64,000 bases of DNA from NCBI GenBank assembly GCA_918797485.1, contig CAKKNE010000006.1, forward strand, positions 1,178,001-1,242,000, given 5' to 3'. Source of the stretch: Pelagomonas calceolata (Eukaryota; Sar; Pelagophyceae; Pelagomonadales; Pelagomonadaceae). The translations under genes and the position numbers were made by a program. The notes under the pieces were generated by a model. It saw only the letters and a program-made list of their open reading frames with translations. It had not been told where the DNA came from and ran no database searches. Every line of letters starts with the position of its first letter. Within the stretch, counting starts at the first letter, position 1. Below, in pieces: positions 44,938 through 53,147 of the stretch.

Positions 44938-45451
44938 CGTGGTTTGCGTGTTTTCGCGCGCGCGCTTGCAAAAAGCGGTGCGCGTAGGCGTGAGGGATGT
45001 GTAGAGCAGCTTTTGCACAGCGTGGTATCCTTGCTGCTGTTCAGGTGGCGGTGTATGACCTAAATGAGCTGTCTGCGGTGGCAACACGAGCTTAAGGTGC
45101 GGGGTTACCACGATAACTTGACCCCCCATTTTCCCCGTCCAAAACACCGTCAGCATGGTCGCACTTGCTGCTTGTACAAGTAGAACGGCAGAAAATAGCC
45201 ATGCGCGAACTTGACGTCCCCGCGTCGCGCCCCGCGTTTCATGCCCCAGGACACGTCCTCGCCCTGCGCTACTTCCCGGAGACATCCCGCAGACGACTCC
45301 TGGCGCGTCGGGAGCGTTTCGCGGGGGGCAAGCGCGGAGCTCATTTTTGCCAAGGTCTGCCGTGTCCAAATTGGAGCTACTCAAACGCGGCAATAATTGA
45401 CATGATGGGAACAGAAATTCGGCAGCAGGACCGCTGATTACAGCTTACGCG
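44938..45451. promoter_or_regulatory. Divergent intergenic region without the CTAG element
   Basis: 514 bp between FtsH and the helicase gene. Composition is less GC-rich than elsewhere, with a CCACCGC/GCGGTGG pair near 45051-45080. Short open frames here have no recognisable product. No copy of the CTAG element was seen. Confidence 0.3.
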
Positions 45452-47815
45452 ATGTGTGAAGCGATAGCAGCCAACAGCAACGCTACGCCGAGCACGACTC
45501 AAACAATGGATGCAGCCGGCGCCAGCACTGCCACACTGCTCGAGGACTACGATGCCGCAAACGTGCGACCGTGGCCGCACCAGCTCGACGCCATCCGCGC
45601 CATCCAACAAACGAAGAGCCAGCGCTGCCTCGTCCAGCACGCGGCCGGCTCCGGCAAGTCGCTGACCATCGCGGGACTCGCGTCGTCGCTCGCGGACGAC
45701 GGCTTCCGGGTCGTCGTGATCTGTGATAGACGCCAGCTCGATGCGCAGATCTACGCGACGGTGCGGCGCGTGTGTCAGAGGCGCCACAGCGTCGGACGCG
45801 CTGCATCGGTCGCGGACCTCGCGACGGCGACGGCGACGGTGCTCTGCACGACGCTCCAGAAGGTGAGTCGCGTTTCTCAATCGCAACGCTCCACAAAGAA
45901 GACCGCCGTCCTCGTCGACGAGTGCCACCGGTCCTACGCTGATGAACAGGTGTGGCGGCGGCTCGACGAGGCGCTCGGCGCGCCCTCTCTGATCGTCAGG
46001 TTCCGTGCGCAAATCAGATTTGACACGTCTGCTCGATGGCGTGACGGTGTTGATTGCACGCAGGTGGGCTTCACGGCGACGCCCGAAGACCGCGAGTTGG
46101 CGACGCTCGGCAACCCACTCCATTGCTTCCCGCTCTCGTCCGCGATCCAGCACGGCTTCGTGCTCGACGTGCTCAGGGACTTCCGGGCGCCGCGGCTGCC
46201 CGTCACTGTGTTAGATGCGGTGTCGAAGCGGCCTGTGGACGACGCGCGCCTGCGGCGCCTCGCCCTCGAGACGGCACAGGTCGTCCAAGCAAAAGCTTCG
46301 CACGCTGCCTTGGAAATCAGAGCCGTCCAGCGGACGTGGCCGCGCGCCCGTGCCATGGTCATCTGTAGATCGAGAAGGGCCGTCGCGACCTGGACCCGTT
46401 CGTTGAGACGCCTCGAGCTGCGGACGTACGGCGCGTTTTCCGGCGCCTTGAGCGACGGTCTCGACGAGTCCAAGCTCAACCCCTTATTGGCGTTGAACGA
46501 GGCCGAGGTCGTGGTGGTCTGCGGGAAACTGGAGGCTGGCTACGACGACCCTTTACTGGCTTGTTTGATCGTTGACCGCCACGTCAGCTCGCCGGCGCGC
46601 CTCGTCCAAATTTATTCAAGGGTGAACCGGGCGTCACCAAACAAGCCACCGCCGCGCGTGGTGGATTTCGCGAACGGCGCCGACTTCGTGGCGTTCGCGT
46701 TCCGGCGGTTCTGGCGCGAGCGCAAATTGGATGAGCGGGACCGGTCGCGGCTCGGCGCCGCGGCGTTCCGCGCGCTCTCGTATATTGACGCCGCCGGCGC
46801 CGCGAATTTGGACACCTCAAACGCCGCGTCGCGCGTCGCCACGGTGCTCGGCGCGGACGCGGCGGCGGCTCTTGGAGCGGATGCCGCGATCGTCGCGGCG
46901 TCGAGGGACGAGGCCTGCCCCGAGTTCCCGGCGGCGTACGCGCGGCAAATTACCGCCGCGATCGGCGAAGCGAAGGACGACGACGCCGACGCGGCGACGA
47001 CGTTTAAAGCCGCGAACGTGGCCGTCACCGTCGGCGCCGTCGTCGACGGCGGGAACACGACGCTCGCCGTCGAGGCGGTCGCTTGCCTACCGACGCACGG
47101 CGGCGCCGGTCCGTCGTTGCGGCCCGGCGAGTCGCTCGCGGACCTCACCCGGAGAGCGGCGCGCGGCCACCTCGCGTCCGTATTAGCGAGCGTGACGTCG
47201 GCCCTCGCGGCCGCGCCCGACGCGGCTTCGAGGCTCGCGGCGTTGCGTCGATTGGACCGCCTCGCCGTCGACGATGCCGCGGCGATCGCAAGTTCGGGCG
47301 TCGGGCGCGCGGCGGCGGCGCTCAAAAAATCTCCGGATCCTGATGTAGCCGCGCTGGCGCGCCGGGTGGTTTCCGAGGCGAAGAAGCGCGTCGCCGCGGC
47401 GTTGCCGCCAGACGCGACGCCCAAGCTCGTGGCCTTGGGCCTGCCGCAAGATATTGCCGCCGCCGTCGCGGCCGCCGCCCGAAACAAGCCCGCGGCGGAG
47501 GTCCGAGCTCTCATTGCCGATCTCAAACGCAACGACGCGTTGCGAGGCCGCGTCGCGACGGGCGCACTCTCCGCGGCTTCGCTGGTAGCGATGGGCGCCG
47601 ACGACCGATGCCGCGAGGACCGGAAACGCAAGGCGCCGCCGCCCGTCGTCGAGGAGGAGATCCTCGCCGAGGGCTACGTGTGCGAGACGTGCGGCTCGAC
47701 GCGGATCACGTGCGCCACGGAGTCGCGGCCGACAACCTCATACGGCACGTCCGAGTTCCGGCAGATCCTGTTCCTCGACTGTCTCGACTGTGGAAGGTCT
47801 TGGCAAGAAGACTAG
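45452..47815 (+). CDS. Type-I-restriction-like SF2 helicase fused to a complete TFIIS module
   Basis: 764 residues after removing intron 45995-46063. Residues about 30-480 are an SF2 helicase of the HsdR/ResIII kind: HAAGSGKSLTIAGL (motif I), VVICDRRQLDAQI (Ia), VDECHRSY (II), LI-VGFTATPEDREL (III), MVICRSRRAV (IV), VVVCGKLEAGYDDPLLACLIVDR and LVQIYSRVNR (V-VI). The C-terminal third reads as transcription elongation factor TFIIS: an LW-domain helix bundle (AALRRLDRLAVDDAAAIASSGVGRAAAALKK), the end of the central domain (IADLKRNDALRGRVATGALSAASLVAMGAD) and a zinc ribbon (CETCGSTRITC...CLDCGRSW). The RSADE hairpin that stimulates RNA cleavage is not conserved. A role on stalled RNA polymerase, for example in coupled repair, is inference. 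ATG 45452 is the longest start; 45506 is possible. Confidence 0.7.
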   Translation: MCEAIAANSNATPSTTQTMDAAGASTATLLEDYDAANVRPWPHQLDAIRAIQQTKSQRCLVQHAAGSGKSLTIAGLASSLADDGFRVVVICDRRQLDAQIYATVRRVCQRRHSVGRAASVADLATATATVLCTTLQKVSRVSQSQRSTKKTAVLVDECHRSYADEQVWRRLDEALGAPSLIVRFRAQIRFDTSARWRDGVDCTQVGFTATPEDRELATLGNPLHCFPLSSAIQHGFVLDVLRDFRAPRLPVTVLDAVSKRPVDDARLRRLALETAQVVQAKASHAALEIRAVQRTWPRARAMVICRSRRAVATWTRSLRRLELRTYGAFSGALSDGLDESKLNPLLALNEAEVVVVCGKLEAGYDDPLLACLIVDRHVSSPARLVQIYSRVNRASPNKPPPRVVDFANGADFVAFAFRRFWRERKLDERDRSRLGAAAFRALSYIDAAGAANLDTSNAASRVATVLGADAAAALGADAAIVAASRDEACPEFPAAYARQITAAIGEAKDDDADAATTFKAANVAVTVGAVVDGGNTTLAVEAVACLPTHGGAGPSLRPGESLADLTRRAARGHLASVLASVTSALAAAPDAASRLAALRRLDRLAVDDAAAIASSGVGRAAAALKKSPDPDVAALARRVVSEAKKRVAAALPPDATPKLVALGLPQDIAAAVAAAARNKPAAEVRALIADLKRNDALRGRVATGALSAASLVAMGADDRCREDRKRKAPPPVVEEEILAEGYVCETCGSTRITCATESRPTTSYGTSEFRQILFLDCLDCGRSWQED
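45995..46063 (+). mobile_element. Introner intron (69 bp) inside the helicase GFTATP motif
   Basis: The intron starts GTCAGGTTC, which resembles GTGGGCTTC just after the acceptor (diverged target duplication). Ends are CGTGCGCAAATCA and TGATTGCACGCAG, inverted repeats, with GCTCGATGGCG inside. It has no stop and is a multiple of three. Splicing joins LI to VGFTATP and restores the helicase motif. Confidence 0.75.
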
Positions 47816-47830
47816 TATGTGATAAAATTG

Positions 47831-48517
47831 TTAGAACATGCGCTTTGCCCGCGCGGCCCGTTCGGCCTCGGCCTTCGCGGCCGCCTCCGCGGCCCGCTGC
47901 CGCGCGATTTGCTTCTCGCGCTCGGCCTTTTCCCGTGCTACTTTCATCTCGGCGGTCTCCTCGGCGAAGTAGCCGCGCATCTCCTCGAGCTGGAGCTTCT
48001 GGGCCTCCTCGAGGGCCCGGATGGCGCTCTCCTTCTCTCGGCGGAGTTCCTGCTCCAGGACGTCCGTTCGGACTTTCAAAGTTGTTTCGTATTCCTTTTT
48101 GAGGGCGTCCGTGCGCGCCTCGAACTGCGCGTCGGCCTCGAAGAAGTCGCTTTCGACCTTCTGGACGCGCGCTTCTAGTTCTTCAGCTTTCGCGACGGCC
48201 TCGTCGCGCGTGGTTTTCATTTCTTTCCGCTCCTCGCGGTTGAATAAGCGCATCGCAGCGGCGCCGAGCGCCGCGGCCGCCACCACAATCCCGGCCTGGG
48301 CCAGCGTGAATCCTGTGGATGCCAAGAGGGACGCGTCGGCGCCCGCGACGGCGGCCGCGATGGCGGACGCGGCCTTGTCGGCGTACGCCTGCACGGCGAC
48401 GGAGGCCTCCTCCGGGGCAAGACGTCGTGTCGTGGGTAGGCGTCGTTTTTGCGGCGGCTGGAAGGCGTGCGTGGTGCAGAGTAGCGTGGCCGGGAGCACG
48501 AGCAAGCTTGCGAGCAT
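47831..48517 (-). CDS. Plastid-targeted membrane coiled-coil protein
   Basis: 228 residues from ATG 48517 (MLASLLVLPATLLCTTHAFQPP), a signal peptide with an H-A-F-x-P site. Residues about 65-85 are one membrane span (FTLAQAGIVVAAAALGAAAMRLF). The rest is a continuous charged coiled coil to the end (EERKEMKTTRDEAVAKAEELEARVQKV onward). It may organise a plastid membrane surface. No family was recognised; ATP-synthase b-like proteins share the layout, but I see no specific match. Confidence 0.55.
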   Translation of the reverse strand: MLASLLVLPATLLCTTHAFQPPQKRRLPTTRRLAPEEASVAVQAYADKAASAIAAAVAGADASLLASTGFTLAQAGIVVAAAALGAAAMRLFNREERKEMKTTRDEAVAKAEELEARVQKVESDFFEADAQFEARTDALKKEYETTLKVRTDVLEQELRREKESAIRALEEAQKLQLEEMRGYFAEETAEMKVAREKAEREKQIARQRAAEAAAKAEAERAARAKRMF

Positions 48518-48743
48518 GGTCGGCGGCTGGTTTTGAGTCGGTGGCTGCCGATCGACGCGGTCGTCGCGCGCGTAGCTGAGAGCAAAGCTTGTTTGAAACT
48601 TGGGGGGTGACACCTAGCAAAAGCTCTTGTTTCACAGCGGCTGCAGAACAGGAGCTCCGAGACGAAATGACGAATGGATGGCGCGTAGCTGCACACTCGT
48701 TTGTTTTAAGGCGGCTGCTTGACAGGAGATTGGACAGTGCTTG

Positions 48744-48764
48744 CTAGTGTCTTACAGCCGCTAG
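48744..48764 (+). promoter_or_regulatory. CTAG element copy 12
   Basis: CTAGTGTCTTACA, GC, CGCTAG (21 bp), preceded by CTTG. It is 227 bp upstream of the plastid coiled-coil gene on the minus strand. It also sits 13 bp beyond the stop of the next minus-strand gene, so it probably serves the former only. Confidence 0.6.
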
Positions 48765-48776
48765 CAGAATTCTCAA

Positions 48777-49607
48777 TTACACGTCGATTCGCCAGGGCGG
48801 AAGGATCGCTCCGAACAGGTCGAAGCCGCGGAGATGGAAGCACCTCGCGCTGTATCGCTCGCTGGCCGCCAGCCGTATCCGAAATCGAGAGGAGCCGAAG
48901 GAGGCGTCGACGGGGATATTAACGGCACGTCGTAGTAAAAAAGCTGCTGTACTGCGAGCCCACGGGCTCTCGTCGCAGTAATAGAGCTCGCGCCACTCTT
49001 CCCGCTCGGCATCGAACGCCTCAAACGTCCAATCCTGAAATTTGTGAAAATAGCAGCTCCCGAATGCTAGGCGAAAGCTTCTGACTCGCAACGCAAAAGG
49101 CAGTTGATACTCCACGTAAGAGCCAGCAACGATAGAGCACTCTGTGAAAAACGACAAATCCACATCGGAAACTGAATCGACGACAGCAGACTCGAAACAT
49201 AACAGACTGTCTCTTTGAGGTCGCGAGGCGCCGCCAGCGCGCATCCGAAGCGAATTTATTTGGAGCGCCGCTGGCGGCGCCGCTGCGACCTTCCAGGCGG
49301 TACGGGTATGGGGACCAGTTGAATCAAAACGAACTTGTCTGGTGGGCCGCACGCGCGTCCCGCAGGCCGTCGCCAGGAAATGTACGACGCCGTGCCTATC
49401 GCCGCGCAACACGTAGCGATCCGAGAAACGCGTCCGCGCGAGCGCCGTCGACGTTGCGAGGGCGCGGACGTGCTTGGCGGTCGCTCCGACCGATCGACGG
49501 CATTCTGAAACAGACAGGAAGGACAGCGCCGCGCGTAGCGGGTCGTCGCCTAGGGCTGTCAAAGACTTGGGGGCATTCAGCTGAATCAGCTCGCCTGCCT
49601 TGGCCAT
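48777..49607 (-). CDS. F-box-like protein with C-terminal beta domain
   Basis: 276 residues. Near the start, LGDDPLRAALSFLSVSECRRSVGATAKHVRALA has the two-helix look of a divergent F-box. The C-terminal half is beta-rich, with SYVEYQLPFALRVRSFRLAFGSCYFHKFQDWTFEAFD and RCFHLRGFDLFGAI, resembling the discoidin-like 'F5/8 type C' fold seen in BTB and F-box proteins of these algae. An SCF adaptor is a reasonable but weak guess. The 174-bp upstream gap has a run of A (ATAAAAAAAAAGCGG near 49725) and no CTAG element. Confidence 0.5.
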   Translation of the reverse strand: MAKAGELIQLNAPKSLTALGDDPLRAALSFLSVSECRRSVGATAKHVRALATSTALARTRFSDRYVLRGDRHGVVHFLATACGTRVRPTRQVRFDSTGPHTRTAWKVAAAPPAALQINSLRMRAGGASRPQRDSLLCFESAVVDSVSDVDLSFFTECSIVAGSYVEYQLPFALRVRSFRLAFGSCYFHKFQDWTFEAFDAEREEWRELYYCDESPWARSTAAFLLRRAVNIPVDASFGSSRFRIRLAASERYSARCFHLRGFDLFGAILPPWRIDV

Positions 49608-49781
49608 ATCTGACCCTGGCTCTTCGCCGAGGGGTTTGGGCCGATGCGTGGGAATGCCTGGAACTCGCGCAAGGCCACACAGGTTACGATTACACTATAT
49701 ATACACACACGCGCCCCCCCGATAAAAAAAAAGCGGACCAAAACGGGTTTTTCAGGACGCATCGGATAAAATAAACACCAC

Positions 49782-52755
49782 TTACCCGCCCCCCTCCTCC
49801 GGTGAAGAAGACTTCTGCGCCCGCAGCCGCTCGATCAGCGTCGCGCGCGCGTCCAGGCCCCGCTTGACCCGCGACTCCAGGCCGCGCGCCTCGCACAGCC
49901 GCCGCAGCTCCGCCACTTTGAGAGCGGAGAACTCGTCGCGGTCGTCTTCACTCACGACCTCGACCTTGGACGCCTTCCGCGCGCTCTTGACGATGGCCGC
50001 CAAACCGGTTTTGAGGTAGTTTTGCCGCGCCTTCTCGTCCGGGAGTCGAGCCCAGTCAAAATACGGGACATGTAAGACCCGCCACCCCAGAGCGCGCAAC
50101 AAGCGGACCTTGAAATTCGTCCGCCCCGTCGGTAACCTCTTCTCATTCCGGAAGTAGTGCCGAGGGCCGTCGAATTCCACGGCGACGCGCCACCTCAAAG
50201 GCTTCAGCGCGACGTCGACGCTCAGACCGTCGGGAATCACGAACTCGTGGACGACCTCCAACCCGAGCGCTTCCAACGACTGCGCGACCTCGTCCTGGGC
50301 TCTAGATGGAGACGCGTCGGCCTCCGCTAAAGAACGCCGCAATAACCCGGTAAAGCCGGCCGGCGCGCGCGCGATGTCCGTAACGAGCCCGTCCATGTTC
50401 GTGCCGCGCCCCGAGTTTCTCGCATGCAAGACAACTTGCTGGAGCTGCCGCAGCTCCTCGATCGTGAAGCACTGGGTGGCGTCGTCGGCCGCGACCTCGA
50501 CGACCGCGTTCCAGAGCTTTCTTAGTAAAGCGCCATCGACGTGGTCGGCGCAGGCGTAGGCCCACGCTAGGTTTGAAAGCTCCTGCGGCGTGAAGCCCGC
50601 CCTCGTCAGGTCGCCGCCGCTCTTGGCGCCGAGCACGAGCGTCATCGTGGCCAGCGAGTCGAACAACTGCTTCGAGCCCTCCGCGTTCTTCGCGAAGGCC
50701 CAGGCCGTGTTCGCGATCTCCTGGGGGTTGAAGCGCGCGGCGCGGTTCTGCTTGGCGATCTCGGACGCCATCGCGTCGAAGAGCTCCGAGGACGAGAGCT
50801 CGGCGGTCGAGAATGCCCAGGCTAAATTCGAGAAGCCCTGGGGCTGGAACTCGGCCACGCGCGGCGCCGCTTCGCTCGCGACGGCGCCGAAGAGTTTCTC
50901 GTGCCGTTGGGCCTCGCCGGCGGCGGCGAACGCCCAAGCAATATTCGATAACCCTTGATCGGAGAAGCGGTCCAATCGTTTATAGGCCGCGCGCGCGATG
51001 TTGTCGAAGAGCTGCCTTTGTATTTTGGCGTCAACAAAGTCATCTCTGCTACAGGTGGCGAAGGCCCAGGCCGTGTTCGCCTATGTGTATGTAGTGAGAG
51101 TGCTTTGCATTAACGGGACACGTACCAGTTCTTGAGGTTTAAATTCGTCCGCGCGCCGCGCCGCTTCGCGCGCGACGGCATCCAATAAACGAGGCGCCCG
51201 GTGCGACGCCGTCGCGAAGGCCCAAGCCGTATTGGCTGTGTGGAAATCAAATTTTGGATGCCCCGCCATCGACGCGACGTCGTCCCCGTAACTGCATCTG
51301 CTCGATGGCGAGGTAACTAACTCACTGTTTGATTTCCACACAGCTAGGCGCCCAGGTTCTGGGCGATGAAGCGCTCGACGCGGCCCTCGGCGCTCGCCGC
51401 GATGGCGTCGAACAATTCTGGAGCCGCGATGGACGCCGTCGCGTACGCCCAGGCCTGCGCGGTTGACATGTAAGCGTTCCTTCCAACTAAATAACGTACC
51501 GTGTTGCCCAGCTCCTGGGCGTTGAACTCGTCGACGCGCTTTGACGCGGCGTCCGCGAGCTCCGAAAATAATTCCTTCCGGACGGCGGGCGTGCCGTCTC
51601 CACTTTTAGCGTAGGACCACAGACAGTTCGCGATGTTCTGCGTCTGCGCCTGCTCGGGGTCGCGCATGAGCGGCACGGCGGCTCTTGCAGCCGTATCCCA
51701 GAATTCGTCCGAGGCCTCGAAGCCGGCGGTCGCGACGGCCCAGACGGCGTTCGCCAGCTCTTGAGCTTTAAAGTCGCCGTCGGGGAAGCGCAGGATGCAC
51801 TCCTCGCTCCAGGCCTCGAACATCGTGCGCGAGGCTTCCGCGCAGGCGACGTCGTCCGGCGCGTTGGTGTTGGGTACGCCGGCGGCGCCCGTTCCGAGTC
51901 TCTTCGCGAAGGCCCAGGCGACCTGCGTGGACGCCGACGGGTGACGCTGTGACCTCCACGCCATCGACGCGACGCCAGCTCGCTCGATTCCGTGGGAAGA
52001 TCTGATTTCCGCGCAGGTCGCACGTTCGCCAATTCCTGGGCGGAGAACTGGGCCAGACGCGGCGTCGCCGACGTCGCGAGCGACGCGTACAGTCTAGGGG
52101 CGTCCAGGTCGGCCGTCGCGAAGGACCACGCAACATTGGCGAGCTCCTGGGCCTTGAAGTCGTCCGGCCGCGTCTCCGCGAGGTCGCCGATCTTCCTAAG
52201 CAAGGAAGCACAGGCAGCTTTAAGAGCTTCCTCGATATCAGAGCCCTGGACCGCCCTTCTTTCGCGAGGATTCGCGTACTTCCGGGGCTGCAACAACTTC
52301 GCGGCGCCCCAGGCCGCGTTCGCGAGCGCCCGCGCGTCCCAGCCGTCGGGGTTCGCGTCGAGCTGGTTCGACGCCGCGAGGATGAGCTCCGCCAGGTTCC
52401 GCGCGTCCTGCGAGTCCACGGCGTAGCCGCCCCGCGGCTGCTTCTTCGCGAGCCAATTTAAGGCCGTCGCGTAGTTCACCTCGCAGAAGTCCTTTTTTCT
52501 CGTATTGAAGAGCCGAAAGATGTCCTCGTGGGACCCGTCGCGGTTCGCGATCTGGCGGTTGAGCTTAATGGCCTGGGGGTTCCAGGACCGGCGCTCCGGT
52601 TCGCGTTCGGGCTCTCGTCGCTTGTGTAAACGCTTCGGGCGCTGCTGGCGCTGCTGTTGCGCGCGGAGCGCGAGCGGGACCCGCGTGCAGACCGGGTGGT
52701 AGAACGAGTCGAGCGGTGCGACCAGCAGCGCTAGGAGTAGCGCGCGGCAGCCCAT
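49782..52755 (-). CDS. Octotricopeptide-repeat / RAP-domain organellar RNA protein, five exons
   Basis: Exons 52024-52755, 51500-51922, 51352-51454, 51126-51235 and 49782-51080 give 888 residues. The leader MGCRALLLALLVAPLDSFYHP is an S-F plastid-type signal. At least nine 38-40-residue helical repeats follow, each with (A/P)QEL(A/S)N.AWAFA(T/K)A and a downstream LF.A(L/I)A......F; this is the OPR/FAST-like pattern. The C-terminus is a RAP domain (LSVDVALKPLRWRVAVEFDGPRHYF...TNFKVRLLRALGWRVLHVPYFDWARL). OPR-RAP proteins stabilise, process or activate single plastid mRNAs or rRNAs. All four introns fall within or just before the ELAN-AWAF motif, which confirms each junction. Confidence 0.8.
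51081..51125 (-). other. 45-bp intron in the OPR/RAP gene
   Basis: GTACGTGTCC...CTACATACACATAG. Splicing joins PQEL to ANTAWAFATCS, restoring the repeat consensus. It has no introner ends. Confidence 0.75.
51236..51351 (-). mobile_element. Introner intron (116 bp), apparent GC-AG splice sites
   Basis: Gene-strand ends CTGTGTGGAAATCAAA and AAATTTGATTTCCACACAG are inverted repeats, the same as in the intron at 9747-9893, with CGACGTCGCGTCGATGGCG inside. The reading frame hits TAG right at the junction (GGCGCCTAG), so it must be removed. Only a donor at G|GCGCC restores QNL-ANTAWAF, giving GC-AG ends. The target duplication is no longer clear. Confidence 0.72.
51455..51499 (-). other. 45-bp intron in the OPR/RAP gene
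   Basis: GTACGTTATTTAG...TCAACCGCGCAG, the same length and donor as the other 45-bp intron. Splicing joins QELGNT to AWAYATAS. Confidence 0.75.
51923..52023 (-). mobile_element. Introner intron (101 bp) in the OPR/RAP gene
   Basis: Starts GTGCGACC, then TGCGCGGAAATCAGATC; ends GCGTCCACGCAG. CGTCGCGTCGATGGCGTGG lies inside. The ends are a diverged version of the introner termini. Splicing joins QELAN to VAWAFAKR. Confidence 0.75.
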
Positions 52756-52963
52756 GGCCAGCCGGTCTACGGGGTAGCGCTCGCGCTGGCCCGGTGACTG
52801 CAACTGCAGGCCAGAGCTAATTGCTCCAGAGGTACGGTAGCGTGCGGTTTGGTTGAGCGTACGCGAGTAGTGCGACAAGGGGTGCTTCTGAAGACTCTTA
52901 CTGCCGCGTTGGTCTGCTGCCAGAGCCACGCAGCGCCTGCAACGCGCCGGCGCCGCAGGCTGG

Positions 52964-52985
52964 CTAGCGGCATGTAAGACACTAG
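52964..52985 (-). promoter_or_regulatory. CTAG element copy 13 (divergent promoter)
   Basis: Minus-strand CTAGTGTCTTACA, TGC, CGCTAG (22 bp). It lies 209 bp from the OPR/RAP start and 163 bp from the ankyrin gene start. Confidence 0.65.
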
Positions 52986-53147
52986 CGCACCCTAACAAAA
53001 TCGTCTGCCAGGCCGCTCTGGCCATCCAACGGCCGCGCCTGGCTGTCGACCTGCGCTTTTGCACTGTCGAAGCCGTCTTGCTGCGCTGTATCGGTTTTCC
53101 CGCTTGTTTGAACACTGCGCCCCAGCGGTGCACAAGGCGCCTCCAAG

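Noticed and set aside
43466-45004. Plus-strand open frame opposite FtsH
   Set aside because: Antisense of a strongly conserved gene; the translation has no family features.
45165-45437. Possible small gene in the FtsH-helicase gap
   Set aside because: Ninety codons with no recognisable features and no promoter element.
45867-45902. GTGAGT...AAAG as an intron in the helicase gene
   Set aside because: Only 36 bp and the unspliced frame is continuous and plausible.
46612-47631. Minus-strand open frame opposite the TFIIS part of the helicase gene
   Set aside because: Alanine/serine/arginine shadow; the plus-strand frame carries clear helicase and TFIIS motifs.
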